This document shows positions 11,558 through 22,655 of a stretch of DNA of 64,000 bases, piece by piece. The notes under the pieces are model-generated. The model ran no database searches. It saw only the letters and a list, made by a program, of their open reading frames with translations, and had not been told where the DNA came from. The translations under genes were made by a program, and so were the position numbers. How positions within the stretch are numbered: the stretch's first letter is position 1; each line of letters opens with the position of its first letter. Origin of the DNA: Gonium pectorale (taxonomy: Eukaryota; Chlorophyta; Chlorophyceae; Chlamydomonadales; Volvocaceae). Location of the stretch: the NCBI GenBank assembly GCA_001584585.1, contig LSYV01000076.1, positions 265,738 through 329,737 of the forward strand, given 5' to 3'.

Positions 11558-14500
11558 CTGCAGGGGTGTGGAAAGGGAGGCAGGCGGGAAGAGAGGGAGC
11601 CCGAGAGGGAAGGAGGATCCCTCGGCGCTGTCAGATAGGTGCTGCGCGCAAGGGCGTATAGCGGCAGAACAAGGAGATAGACCAGGATTCGAGCGGACGC
11701 GTGAATGGATCGGGAGATGAAGCGCTCTTGCAGGAGGGCCGGAACCCATTGATCCTGAACGCCCATTGAAGATCGTGCAGGCAGGAAATAAAGGCAGGAG
11801 TTGCAGGTAGGCAGCCAAGGATGGCCCCAAAGCTCCTCGGCCTCGACCTGCCACCCCACTAGCAAAGCCTTTCATGACGGCCCACCCATGAGAGCCTACA
11901 CATCCGGCTCTCCGCCTTTCTGTGGACCTCCAGCGGTTCGAGCGCGCCGTCGAGCTGCAACTGTACCTGAAGTCCGCTTCGCCCGCCATATTGCTCCGTA
12001 AGGCCGCTACAGTCTCCGCCGGCGTTTGCCGCTGCGATTTCGCCCCTCCGCCGGGCGCCAGTGTCGCCTCCAGGCCCGGCAGAGAGTTGGAGAGCCTGAG
12101 AGGCCAGCCGACAGGCACGATCGAGGAAGCGACACGCACTCTCAGCGTCGAGGGGCACCACGCTCGTGCCGCAACGTTGCATGGCCCCCGATTACTCGTT
12201 TGTGGCGGCAGCGGGCACGGAGTTCCCGCGTGCATGTCCAGAGCGCGGCCGTACGGGCCTTACATCGGGCCATGTTATCTGGCGGCATAGCGCCTCATGG
12301 AGTCGGCTCCCCGCCCACACGCCGGTTCCCCCGGGGCTGCACACACCTGGACGGCTCCCGGTCTGTGCCGGATGGCTGCTTTCGAAGGACGCCACCTGCC
12401 GCCGTATCTGCGATGGAAGTTCCACGTAGGTTTGCTCACCATTCCGCTCTGCCGCAAAGCGGACCAAGCCACCCGCGTAATGATGACGACGGGGGTGGTT
12501 GCGGAAGGGCAGGGGGCGGAGCGTGTCCTCTCCGCGGAACGTACGGCAAAACCCCATACCTGGACGATTGGGGTCCAACTTGGGGAGCGCCAGCTTTGGC
12601 CCGCCATCCTGATAGAACCCCTTACTGCACACAGGAAGGGCCACGCTAGCGTAAACCCCATGGACGGGCGGCACGAGGAGCAAGGTAAGCCAATCTTTAG
12701 CCCCCACCTTCCTGCCACAGAGTATGACGTCGAAGGTCGATTACTAGCATCCCCCGTGGAAAACAGTTGTCTCCCATAGTCAGCGGGAGTCACGGGGCGC
12801 GTGGGCTCCTTGAGCGAGGCCCTACAAATTGGATGATCCCGTGGTTTGGCATTTTCTTGGCCGGTCCATAGCTTGGCTCTTTTATCTTACTTTGCCGCGC
12901 GGATGACCGAGACCGGGGCGTTTGGGCGCAACCCAAACGGGTCGCCCTCGTCGCTAGCTTTTGGTGGAGGCATGGTAGATATGAGCAAGGCTCAACTCAT
13001 GTTGGTGTTAAGCATGGACGGAGCATGGAAGCGGAAGGACGTGCATGACAGCAGAAACGCAAAAGCTGCAGTGATCTGGTTATGTATCCTTGTTTTCATT
13101 GAATTGTGGAGCGGTGCTGTGTACAACTGAAGTACCTGCTACGGCTTTCCCCAGCCGGGCTTTTGCTCCGCACTCTGTCGCAGGAGCGTGTAGAGGCCCG
13201 AAAAGGCAAGTATATCATACAAATAAGGTGCGCAAGTTTTGTGCAAAACACGCACTTCGACACGCAAGAACACCGTCGTCATGAGAAGGCAGGCATCGGG
13301 AGCTTGGTGGCATTGCCACAAACTTTGACTCGGTTGGGGTGCCCCGGAGGAGCCCCGAAGATGTCCACTCAAATATCGCTGAAACCCCACCTGGCAGCGA
13401 GGGGGGGGGCGGCATATGGGCACTGGCAGTTTGCGTCATTATGGTACCCGGAAACCTTAATCTCTCATGAACGCATGTCTCTTCTCTCCACAAACACCGC
13501 CTGTGCCGCCAGGCCGTCGGCTGCTGCTTGTCCGCGGGCCGCCGCTCGCCGCCGCAGGTGCTGAGCGTCCGCACGCTTGCTTTGATCGCAATCAGAGCCA
13601 GTTGCATTATCAATCAAGGGGCCGGTGAGGCCGTCGCAATGGAGGCGGGCCGAGTCGACGTGCTTTCAGGCAACGAGGGCGCTGGGACAGTGTGCAACGC
13701 GCGTGGCGACAGACCTGCCACGCGCTGCTGTAGCGTCCCGCAGAGGATAAGAATGTCTCCCGGAACCCGAACGACGAAGAGTATTACTTGCGTTGGCCGA
13801 GTCAGCCGTCCTGTGTCTGGTACTGCGGAGGCGTCCAGCATGTGTAGACACCTAAAAGGCCGCCGTCCACATTTTGACGAGGAACGCTGCGTTGAGACCC
13901 GTTTCATCCCGGTGGTGCTGGAGTGCCCGGCGCCTACCAGTTTAACGCTGGGGCCAACTGCGGGAGTAGGGCACCAAGCACCGACCGGGCAGGCGCAAAC
14001 CGTGCATGTGCGCAGGCAGACTGGCTATTTTACACGTTTTCTGGGGGAAACATCCCTTTAAACACCCCCTCCCTCGGCACATCTTGGGTCTCCTCCACAT
14101 CTCCTTTCGTAGGGCGTCCAGCTCCTCACAGATAGAGGTAACTGTCGCTTCTGGACAAGCATAGCAGTTACTTCACGGCGCAAAAGCCGACTACAACTTG
14201 CGCTTTCCCTGGCCAGAGAGTCCGGCGCCCGCAATATTCACATCACAGCCCACACAGCTGATATTCCATGTTCGTTCCCTCTTCTTGAAGAGCTCAGGGA
14301 GCGTCAGCCAATCCTTCACGATGTGCAGCGATGCCATGCGCTTGTGCGACCAAGGCGGGTCTGCCCACCGAATACTTCGTGGCGCGGTCCGGAAAGTGGC
14401 ACGGTCCTCGTTCCTGTGTCCTGGACCTCATGGCTCGTGAGGACACCCGCCGTTAAGGCGGAATGTAGAATAACATAACATTGTGGCGGGCGAATTCCCT

Positions 14501-15400
14501 ACGCATCTTCCTCATTTTCCATAGCTTTGGTGGGCGTCTTCCGCCTGGGCGATGCCGCTGAGCGTGCCCAAACAGTTCGAGCAAGGCTAGCAAGGATATC
14601 ACAGCAACACACTGAACAGCTTGACCCTTCGGGACGGGAGGGCGCGTCTAAAAAAAGAGAAATCTGCAGAGAAACGCGTCTGCTCACTTGCGTTTGCCGC
14701 CTTGCCTTGTAGCCGCCCAGCCTACTGGTCACGTCGCGACTTCGGGTGTGTATGTCCATTACTGAAAGTTTGTATTTTTTATAGGCGGGCGCCCACTTCC
14801 TCTGCAGATTCTCGTTCCTCTAGCACTGGGAATGGCACAGCACGTGTCTGTGCACTTTGCCCTGCGCCCTGCAATGAGTCGTGGCTTGAGGCGTGGCAGA
14901 GGGCGGACGTTACATCCCAGCTTTGGCAGCGGCAGCCCACAAGCAACGCGTTGCGTTGGACGTTGCGTGGCGGCCGTACGGAAGCTGTACGGTGACTACG
15001 AACGTCTGTGAACCATGGGTCGTTATGCGCCAGTGACGCCCGTGTGACATTCAAGTCGGTCGTTGGGAGGAGGCAGACAGCCGGATAGATCTTGGACAAA
15101 AACAGCGCGCACCTTGCAACACCCGCAACCTTGGGAGCTCCGAAACTCGCTGGAGCCATCGTATCACCCAATCGGCGAGCGGTATATCACAAGTGGGATT
15201 GAGACCATGTCAGATTACCGTTAGGTTTACGATTGCATGCTTGTCTGGCGCGCTCAGCTCCAGTTTCGTACAACCCCGGGCGAGTCAGTATCACTCGCCG
15301 TCAATAGCGTAATATTACCCGTAACAATCATTCAACGGGTGCAAAGTAGCGCTCAGAGGCTGAGCACAGAAGCATCACACGTCGTCGTCATCGCCACACG
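11558..15400. other. Intergenic, with an unexplained open stretch at 12.2-12.8 kb
   Basis: 3.8 kb without a supported gene. It must hold the ARMC2 5' end and the dehydrogenase promoter. Between 12192 and 12793 several frames on both strands are open, but none shows a recognisable domain. Dispersed repeat copies lie near 14.64-14.68 kb (-) and 14.72-14.82 kb (+). I see nothing else. Confidence 0.45.
14715..14825 (+). repeat. Dispersed short repeat, copy 3, with inverted partial copy 2 beside it
   Basis: Head GACTTCGGGTGTGTATGTCC and tail CTTCCTCTGCAGATTCTC match copy 1, with about 25 extra T-rich bases in the middle. About 50 bp upstream (14645-14670) the tail occurs in inverse orientation as AGAGAAATCTGCAGAGAAA, so the two may be a head-to-head pair. 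Confidence 0.65.
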
Positions 15401-17244
15401 ATGGCGCTCAAACCCTCTCGTGGAGACGTGGTGCTGGTCACAGGGTGCAGCGACGGGGGCATAGGTGGGCGCCCGCGCTGCGCGGCGACGCTGGTTCCTG
15501 TCGCCACGGTGCCCACCTAACCCGCTGGGCACGCCGCCCTGCCCCCGGCAGGCGCCGGCCTCTGCCGCGCTTTCCATGCCGCCGGCTGTTACGTTTTCGC
15601 CACCGCCCGGCGGCTCGAGTCCATGGCCGGGCTGCAGGCGCTGGGCATAAGGACGCTGTCGCTGGACGTGACCAGCGCCGAGTCCATCAAGGAGGCGGTG
15701 GATGCCGTCGTTGCGGAGGCGGGGCGCATCGATGTACTGGTCAACAACGCAGGGATTGGGCTGGTGCGTGCGGGCAAGAATGCGCCGAAACGCGTGGCCG
15801 TGCATGGGCGATGAACATGGGCAGGGACCTGGATGGGCAGGGGCCCGACAAACAAGCGGGCAAGCACAGGCTAAAGTGTGCATGGAGGCGGGCAACATGC
15901 TTCGCAGCTCGCCACTCGGAATGCGGTATATGCAAGGCGGCAGCTGTTTGGCATCAGCCGCTGGCTACTGGGCTGTCCTTACCGTCTGACGTCCTCGTCG
16001 CCGCCCCTTCCCCAACAGGTGGCGCCTCTAGCCGAAGTCGATATGACGAAAGCGCAGGAGGTGAGGCCATGGGTCCAAGTGCGAGAGGCACTGGCTGCAC
16101 TGCCTGGGCACTCAGGCTCTGTGAAGCTTGGAGCTCTCGTCGCGGCACAGCACAGCGCGGCGGCCCCTCCGCGCAGTACAAGCGGCAAAAGAAAAAAGTT
16201 CCCATCCTTCCCGGGCGCAACTGTCGTCGGCCTGCGCTGTTTGCAACCGCCTGCCAACCTCCTTGCCCGCGCCGCGCCCACGCCTGTGCTGTGTGCTGTG
16301 CCTGCTCGCACCTACCTCACAAATTCCCAACCATCTCTGGCCAGGAATTCCTCCCAGCTGTCATCTCACATCCTCTTGTCCCCCCTCCGCAGCTGTTCGA
16401 CACCAATGTGTGGGGCACTCTGAGGACAACCCAGGCGGTGGTGCCCCACATGGCCGTCCCAGCGAGGCGGCGTCATCGCCAACATCGGCAGCGTGGTGGC
16501 GCTCGTGCCCACGCCATGGGGCGGCATCTACTGCGCCTCCAAGGCCGCCATCCACAACCTGACGGAGACGCTTCGGCTGGAGCTGGCGCCCTTCGGCATC
16601 CGGGTGGTGTTGGTGGCGCCCGGGGCCGTGCAGTCCAACATCGGGGCCAACAACCTCAGGGTGGGGAGCTGACTTACCCGGTGGTTGGGTGGCGGTGGGC
16701 GTTAGCCTTCAGGGGCTTTCAATACCCATGGGTGCGGCCGGCCTGAGTGCGCTGTCCCCACGTCGCCCGCGGCTTGCGGCGGCCTTCCAATCCGTGCGTG
16801 CTGTCTTGTCTGCATGCACGGACCCTGTGAGCCTTCCGCATCCCACAGTCTGTGTGAGACGGAGCAACCGCGCCGTCCATCGACGCGCCATCCACCCGTG
16901 TGCGTGCCCCCCCTCCAATTCCCCGACCCGCGCCGCAGCGCTTTGACGAGACCTTCAAGCTGTACGGCCCATGGACGGGCGACATCCGCGCGCGCGCCCT
17001 GGTCAGCCAGGGCAAGGAGAGCATGCCCACTGATGTCTTCGCCCGCGGCGTGGTGCGGCAGCTGCTGCGCCGCACGCCGCCGCGCGTGTTCCTGCTGGGC
17101 GGCATGGTGGGCATGATTCGCTTCGCCCTGCGGCTGCCGCTGTGGCTGCGGGACCGCATGGTGTCACGGAAGTTCGGGCTGAACCGCAAGCTGCCGATTC
17201 CAGCTGCGGCACCGGTACAACCGGGGGCCGCCAAGGCGGATTAA
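15401..17244 (+). CDS. Short-chain dehydrogenase/reductase, acyl-DHAP reductase (AYR1)-like, with a probable sequence error
   Basis: NADPH-dependent classical SDR. Its closest known relatives are 1-acyldihydroxyacetone-phosphate reductases of ether and glycerolipid synthesis, but the substrate is inferred. Exons: 15401-15464, 15552-15763, 16019-16060, 16393-16660 and 16939-17244, about 307 aa. Visible motifs are the cofactor loop TGCSDGGIG, the NNAGIGL strand motif, LFDTNVWGTLR, catalytic Ser in NIGSVVA and the YCASK active site. The C-terminal hydrophobic stretch VFLLGGMVGMIRFALRLPLW may anchor it to the ER or a lipid droplet. In exon 4 the frame slips between VVPHMA (about 16455) and GVIANIGS (about 16472): two bases are missing. 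Restoring one C and one G in short homopolymer runs would repair it, so I read this as sequencing error and not a pseudogene. Confidence 0.88.
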
Positions 17245-17547
17245 GGGCCGCCTGCCGCTTGCAGTAGCACTGCATGCCTGGAGCCGGCCCAATGCTGCGG
17301 GGCATTAAAAGCCAGACTCGGGGGAAGCAGTTCCGGCGTCGGTAGCGGAATACAGGTGAAGAGCAACCACTACCGGCGGCTTCGGATGCGGCGCCTGCGG
17401 CGGGTCGATGGCCTTCTGTCAATGCCGCTGGGGAGGGCAGGGCTTGGCGCTTGGACATGCGAGAGAAGTACTATACACTGTACAGGGGTCGTCTCGGCCA
17501 ATGAAGCAGGGTGCGGACGAGTGGTGTTACCGGGTAGGTCTAGGTGT

Positions 17548-17552
17548 TTACA
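17548..17552 (-). terminator. Candidate TGTAA poly(A) signal for PDCD5
   Basis: First TGTAA on the minus strand that I find after the PDCD5 stop, about 700 bp away. The distance is long but not unusual for algal 3' UTRs. Confidence 0.35.
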
Positions 17553-17904
17553 AGGGTGCAGAGCGTTGGGACTATCGTGGACTGTATGGCATTGGTGTTT
17601 GCGCCTGCGTGTGAAGGATGTGGAGAGGCGTGTCTACATTGAAGGTTGGACGAGATGCTGACCGGAGGCTGTCCAGCGTGCTTTCCGCACGCGCAAGTTA
17701 TTTCAGTGCAACGGAGCCGTGTGTGGGGAGATGTTCTGGACATTGATGAGGGGCCCGCGCATGCAGTGGAGCTGTCATCCAATTGATCCCGTCAGTCTGC
17801 ATGTTGCATCGTTGCATTCACCATCATGGAATCGTAACAGTTGAGTTGATGTCGCCATGTGAGCTCCAGACTGTCATCCATATGCCCAAAGGAATTCCCT
17901 CAAG

Positions 17905-17909
17905 TGTAA
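17905..17909 (+). terminator. Candidate TGTAA poly(A) signal for the dehydrogenase
   Basis: TGTAA about 660 bp past the dehydrogenase stop. It lies beyond the candidate PDCD5 signal on the other strand. Confidence 0.35.
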
Positions 17910-18250
17910 CACCGGAGTACCGGCATCCCGAACACCTGACAGCACACCCAGCATACCCAGGTGGCAAAGCATCAGCGAGCCATCAGAGATTATAGCGATG
18001 GAGTTGTCAAGTGTGTGTCCAATGCTCCAAGGTCCCTCGCAGATCCCCACGGCCCTGACAGGTCCCAACATCCCTAACCTTCTCGCCTGCTGTAGATCGC
18101 AGGCGCACGTCTCTAAACGGGCACACCAGCACCAACAACCTCTAAACAAGCACCAACAACAGCCGCCGCCTGCGGTTCGCGGCCCCAGAGCCTCATCCAG
18201 TCCACTGCCCCGCTCTGCGATGTACGGGCCGCACGCCCAGGCTGCACCGC

Positions 18251-19763
18251 TCAGTCGTCGTCAAATAGGTTGGGCCGCCGCCGTTGGATGGTGATTTTGG
18301 GCTTGCTGGCTCCCTCCCGCTCGTTGATCTGCTCCAATAGCTCCACCAGCCGCTCCTCGGACACCTACGGGCCGAAAAAGCAGGTCAGCGGGCCGGCCAG
18401 CGGGCAAGGAAGGGGGCGTGGAACCGGAGCGAAATGAACAGGCTGGTATGCATCCTGCAAACTTGACGTGTACGGTGGCCTCAAGATGGTACACAAGGGA
18501 AGACCCGTCACGCAACCCAGGTGCAAGGGGTCAGGCACAGCAGGGGACGGCATTGTCGGCCCGACACGGCAGCACGGCAGCTCCCGCCGCCGTGCCGTTC
18601 CCTAAGCGGACAAGCACCCAACGGAGACCCCCACCAGGTGGCCTAGCTGCCGGGACTTACCTTCCCGCTGAGCGCTCCCCGCTGCGCCGCGCCGAGGATC
18701 ATGTTCTCCACCCCCCGCGCCTTGTCCGGCTTGACGATGGCGATACGGGACACTGCGCAGGCAGAATGCGGGGCACGCAGCATGAAGCCGAGCCCATAGA
18801 GGTCCGGTGGCGCCGCGGCGCGGTTTTGGGAGCAGGCAGCTAGACATCAATGGGCAGCGCAGGCAAGTGCCGGACCCGTTAGGGCATGGTTGGGACGGGC
18901 AGGTTGCACTCAGACTTGCACGCAGGTGAGGGTCGCCGGCAAACCATGCGCTCGGCGCTCGTCATGCACACTGCACCCCCCTGGGCGTGCATGCGTGCGT
19001 CGTGCAGGCCTGGGGCACGCTGTGCGCCTCACGGGGAGCCGTACAGGTGCTCCACGGACGCCGCCCGCCACCTCCAAGTAGAGCGCTTGCAAGGCCCGCA
19101 GGCTGAGCAAGGAACACCGTCCGGCAGGCGTCGCAGGGCTGCCGCTTATCAACAATGCCCCTGCCCCTGCTGCTGCCGACGCCCGCACCAGCGTCACCTA
19201 CATCGCTCGCGCGCCTCGTTGGTCATGCATGCCGCCAGCATGGCTCGCCGCTGCTCCTCGGCGGACCTGGCGAAGGGCCCGGCCAGGTTCAAGGAAACGA
19301 CGGACAGGGAGAGCATTCGTCGGCGGGGTCCCAGGATACCGGTTCTGAAGCTATGGACCGTGAACGCGCACCACCCTGGCGGGCATAAGTGTAAGGACGC
19401 GCCCCGCTCTGGCGCCTCCCCCCATCCCCACCTCTTCGCTTCCTCTTGCGCTTCAACATCCTCTTGGCTGGGCGCACCCTGCGAACCGTGCCAGTTCAGG
19501 ACCGAGTCGCCGGCATGTCGCCCTCCGGGACCCACTCGCCTCCCACCTGCCCACCGCCTTGTGCGGCCATCATAGCTGCTAAGCGCGCCTGATCGTCGGC
19601 CTGCGGATTGTTGGCAAGACCTATGATAAGATAGCGTAACGCGGCAAAACGATCCGGGACGCGGCTGTCGCTGCGCTTTAACCAAGGACTTCATGCTAGA
19701 CCAAATATCAGAATGCAGCTGTGTTTGAATGTGCTGAGTTGAAATCGGGTCGTAACGCACCAT
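18251..19763 (-). CDS. PDCD5: PDCD5 (programmed cell death 5, DNA-binding TFAR19 family)
   Basis: Small conserved helical-bundle protein, nuclear or cytosolic, linked to apoptosis and prefoldin/CCT folding in other eukaryotes. Exons (complement): 19547-19763 (5' part uncertain), 19202-19256, 18661-18752 and 18251-18364. The conserved core is clear: ARERLSRIAIVKPDKARGVE spans the second junction, followed by LGAAQRGALSGKVSEERLVE and the tail KPKITIQRRRPNLFDDD. The N-terminal helix DDQARLAAMMAAQGGGQ is visible in exon 1. Upstream, ATG 19763 has a good CACCATGG context, but reaching the core from it needs one base fewer in an A-run near 19680, so either that is a base-call error or the real start is elsewhere. 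If correct, it adds about 55 residues not found in usual family members. The last three exons are firm. Confidence 0.85.
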
Positions 19764-20194
19764 GGTGTTTACAATTCAACGCCGACCCGCCACGGGGCAC
19801 ACTAAACTTCGGTCCGCGCAAGTGGAACCCCTTATCTTTAATTCATGTTTCTACATGTCAACGGGTTTATGATACACATGCCGTACACGTACCGTACCAT
19901 ACACACGGCGGAAACCCGGACTCCCTTGCATGCGTAGACAAAAAAACTGCCCACGGAAAGGTTGCCTTGCGATGAATGATAGGCTCACATCCTGAACACC
20001 CTTGTGCCTTGTATGGCCCTGAATGTACGCCCACGCGTTGACACAGAGCGAACACCTACCCACAACCAAGCTGGCAGCAGGTTGAACTTTCTAGCAGTCC
20101 AAGGCCATTCGAGGACAATGGACATTAACGTTATCAAGGCAGCCGCAAGCCCAAGGGCCCTTCGCGGTAGAAGCCATACCCATGCATGCCAGTC

Positions 20195-20232
20195 CCTCTT
20201 CCTCTGCAGATTTCTCTTTTTCCAGTACAGCC
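20195..20232 (+). repeat. Dispersed repeat, copy 4 (tail only)
   Basis: Carries CCTCTTCCTCTGCAGATTTC followed by TCTTTTTCC, matching the tail of copy 1. The CTTCGGG head is absent. Confidence 0.6.
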
Positions 20233-20763
20233 GAGCTCCACTTTGCAACAAAACGGCACGCCGCCTCTGAAGAACCAATCCCCAGCCACACCGCAGCTGG
20301 TCCGTACTGTCGCTCAACCCTGAACATTGCTGCACGCTCCGCAGCCCGTTTGTTGGTAAGCACGTGACACTGTTGCAAGGCCCTGGCCGTATTGCGTCGT
20401 CAGGAGGCTCATGCCAGTTCAGGTACATTCACTGCATTCGAGCCGCCGCCTCCTGCTCAATCTTCGCCAGTCATGCGCTGCAAGCCACTGAAATGTCCAA
20501 CGGATGGCCTCCCACATCGCACCGCCTCGAACAACACCCGCGCGATGCTCCCAACAAGTCCTTGTGACCCAGTCCACCCGCCTGCCGATCCACCGACCGC
20601 GCCCGGACCCGTGCCCCTCGCCGCCGCACGCATTTTTTTTACCATATGGCGCGCACCAGTGAGTGGGTCGTTGGGCCAGCAGCGCAGAAAGGACACACTC
20701 ACGCCGCTGCACCCGCTGCTGCACCCGTTGCGTGCGCTGAACCCAAAACGCCAGGCCCGCGGC

Positions 20764-20895
20764 GCTGTAAAAAGAGAAACCTGCACAGAAAGAGGGAGCT
20801 GTCATCGCCCCAACTGCCGCATGCGGGATGGCGCGTACGACCGTTGCGAGCCGTTGCGACAGAAGAGAAATCTGCACATAAAGAGGCCTGCCCTG
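20764..20895 (-). repeat. Dispersed repeat, copies 5 and 6 (two tails, same orientation)
   Basis: Minus-strand tails at about 20764-20800 (AAAGAGAAACCTGCACAGAA) and 20862-20895 (AGAGAAATCTGCACATAAAG), about 95 bp apart. Both match the tail of copy 1 in inverse orientation and lack the head. Confidence 0.6.
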
Positions 20896-21293
20896 ACCCC
20901 ATAATCGCCCGCCGCCGCCACCACTGCCACTGGGGCCAACACCCAGACCGGCCGACGGCGGACACGGCCCCGCTGCGTGCCTTCCGCTTCCGGGCGCATC
21001 ACTTCCCACAGCGGGGCCGCCGTGCAGACGTGCGCCGTGGAGCATGCTGCTGCGCGCTGCGACGCTGGGCGGATATCAACATGATTGTCCTCGCTAGGGC
21101 GTACTCACCTAGCGCTTGCTGCCTGCCTTCGAAACCACCCCTACGCCCGCCCTCGCAGCCTGCCGCATGCAGCGCTGGACACAGGAACGGAGGGAGCCAT
21201 GCACACCAACATGCGCGCAGCAAGCAGCGTGTCCGATTGCGCTCGCCCCTGGATGTCACAGCCGCTCATGTGCCATCACCTCCGTTCCTGGCT

Positions 21294-21815
21294 CTAGCCC
21301 CGCTGCCCGTCGCCGCTACCGTCTCCGCCCCTGCAACCGCTGGCCCCAGGGCAGCTCTGCGAGTGCCCGTTCCGCCAGTGCTCCAGATGGCAGGCCCTGC
21401 AGCAGTACGGCACCGCCCGGCAGCGGGCGCAGGTCTTGCCGCGGCCGGCGATGGGCAACCCGGCCTCGCTGGGGCCCTCCATGTTGGTGCAGCGCGGGTT
21501 GCCGCACATCACCACGCCCGCAGCGGCGGCGGCGCACTTTGCCAGCGAGGGCGAGGGCAGCACCGGCAGGCTCGCCACGTCGTGCTTGCACAACAGCTCG
21601 GACTCCAGGGCCGCCAGCGCCCGGGAGAGCTCCGCCTCCTGGGCACCCTCGCTGGCATTCCCGTCGCCATCGCGCTCATCGACGCCGTAGTCGCCACCTC
21701 CTGTGCCGCTGAACCTCGCGCACGGGCTTCCGGCCGCCGCCAGCAGCACCGCGAGCAGGCGGTACCGGCCGAGGCTCCGCAGCAGCGACAGCATGCGCGG
21801 GCGGCCCCCTTCCAT
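21294..21815 (-). CDS. MYND-type zinc finger protein, possibly a 3' fragment
   Basis: 173-aa open frame with a C-terminal MYND finger (about residues 103-154), a zinc-binding module for protein contacts. The Cys/His ligands are seen in CGNPRCTNMEGPSEAG, KTCARCRAVPYCCRACHLEH and WRNGHSQSC. The CGNPxC...EGxSEAGL form is typical of the large MYND families of volvocine algae, which usually follow several hundred residues of repeat-rich sequence. Here only about 100 residues precede the finger, starting MEGGRPRMLSLLRSLGRYRL. Decayed sequence at 23.8-24.5 kb on the same strand may be the rest of the gene. It is either a short intact gene or the end of a broken one. Confidence 0.6.
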   Translation of the reverse strand: MEGGRPRMLSLLRSLGRYRLLAVLLAAAGSPCARFSGTGGGDYGVDERDGDGNASEGAQEAELSRALAALESELLCKHDVASLPVLPSPSLAKCAAAAAGVVMCGNPRCTNMEGPSEAGLPIAGRGKTCARCRAVPYCCRACHLEHWRNGHSQSCPGASGCRGGDGSGDGQRG

Positions 21816-22292
21816 GCCCTCGTGCTTGTCGTGCTATACTACGTGCAGTGATACGGTCGATTCGGCTTGGCGCCTCACACCGGCGCCACAACCATTCCTT
21901 TAGCAACCATGCACGCGCGCACCGTAGTGTGTGCCCGCATCCTTGCGGCGTACGTCACCGACGCCCAGGCCGTCGACTTCACCACTTGGCTCACTCGTCT
22001 TCACGGGCAGGAACGGTTACATATCTCGCCGGGTGTGCCTGGCACCGTTTGGGTGTTTGTCTTTTCAGCCGGGATCGTTCGTCGGAAATTGTTGCGGCCT
22101 ACGGCCCCACCGTCTTATTGGGTCTTGGGTTAGGCAGCTGACAGCCTGCAGCGGTTGTGCCGGTTCTTGTGTTAATTGTAGCCTCAGCTTGCTTGTCACG
22201 TCATATTCGTGTCAGCGCGTACGTGTGTTTATATGCGTGTTCTGTACGGCAGCTAGGTGCAGCCACGACAGATGCAGCTCGTCTGCGTGTGT

Positions 22293-22551
22293 GGGGAGGG
22301 GAATGCTATGGCCTGCTTCTGCGCGCCAACATTGTCCACATGCCCGCGACTGCTTCGAGCGCAGACGGTTCCTGACTCCGTGTTTCTGTCGTCCATTCCA
22401 GGTCTGTATTACGCCGATCGGCTGTTCGGGGGTGCGGGCTGGACGACCCGCGAATGGTAACCGCTGGCCGCCGATGGACTGGCCCCTTCGTCGACCGCTT
22501 GCCGGACCCTCTACTAGTCTACTTATAGTCAGGTAACTATTCTGGTAACAC
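22293..22551. repeat. 259-bp direct repeat, first copy
   Basis: Matches 22656-22914 at an offset of 363 bp with one difference (A at 22443, G at 22806). The first copy ends exactly at the N gap. Confidence 0.95.
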
Positions 22552-22571
22552 NNNNNNNNNNNNNNNNNNNN
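22552..22571. other. Assembly gap (20 N)
   Basis: Twenty N directly after the first copy of the 259-bp repeat. A size of exactly 20, as in the other gap, suggests a placeholder and not a measured length. Confidence 0.95.
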
Positions 22572-22655
22572 CCCGCTGCCGTACCCGGGCCCCACCACCT
22601 CGCCTGGGCGGATTACCCCCCTCTCTTTCCTGCCAGTCCATCGGCGGCCAACTAC

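Larger units (their letters stand above)
17245..18250. other. Convergent intergenic region between the dehydrogenase and PDCD5
   Basis: Holds both 3' UTRs and no supported gene. TGTAA occurs on the plus strand near 17905 (for the dehydrogenase) and on the minus strand near 17550 (for PDCD5), so the two transcripts may overlap by about 350 nt. Confidence 0.5.
19764..21293. other. Intergenic with three partial repeat copies
   Basis: No supported gene. A long plus-strand open frame reaching 21851 is antisense to the MYND ORF and has no domain. Tails of the dispersed repeat lie at about 20195-20232 (+), 20764-20800 (-) and 20862-20895 (-). Confidence 0.5.

Noticed and set aside
20646..21851. 401-codon plus-strand open frame
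   Set aside because: Its second half is antisense to the MYND ORF and its first half crosses two repeat tails, so it is not a gene.
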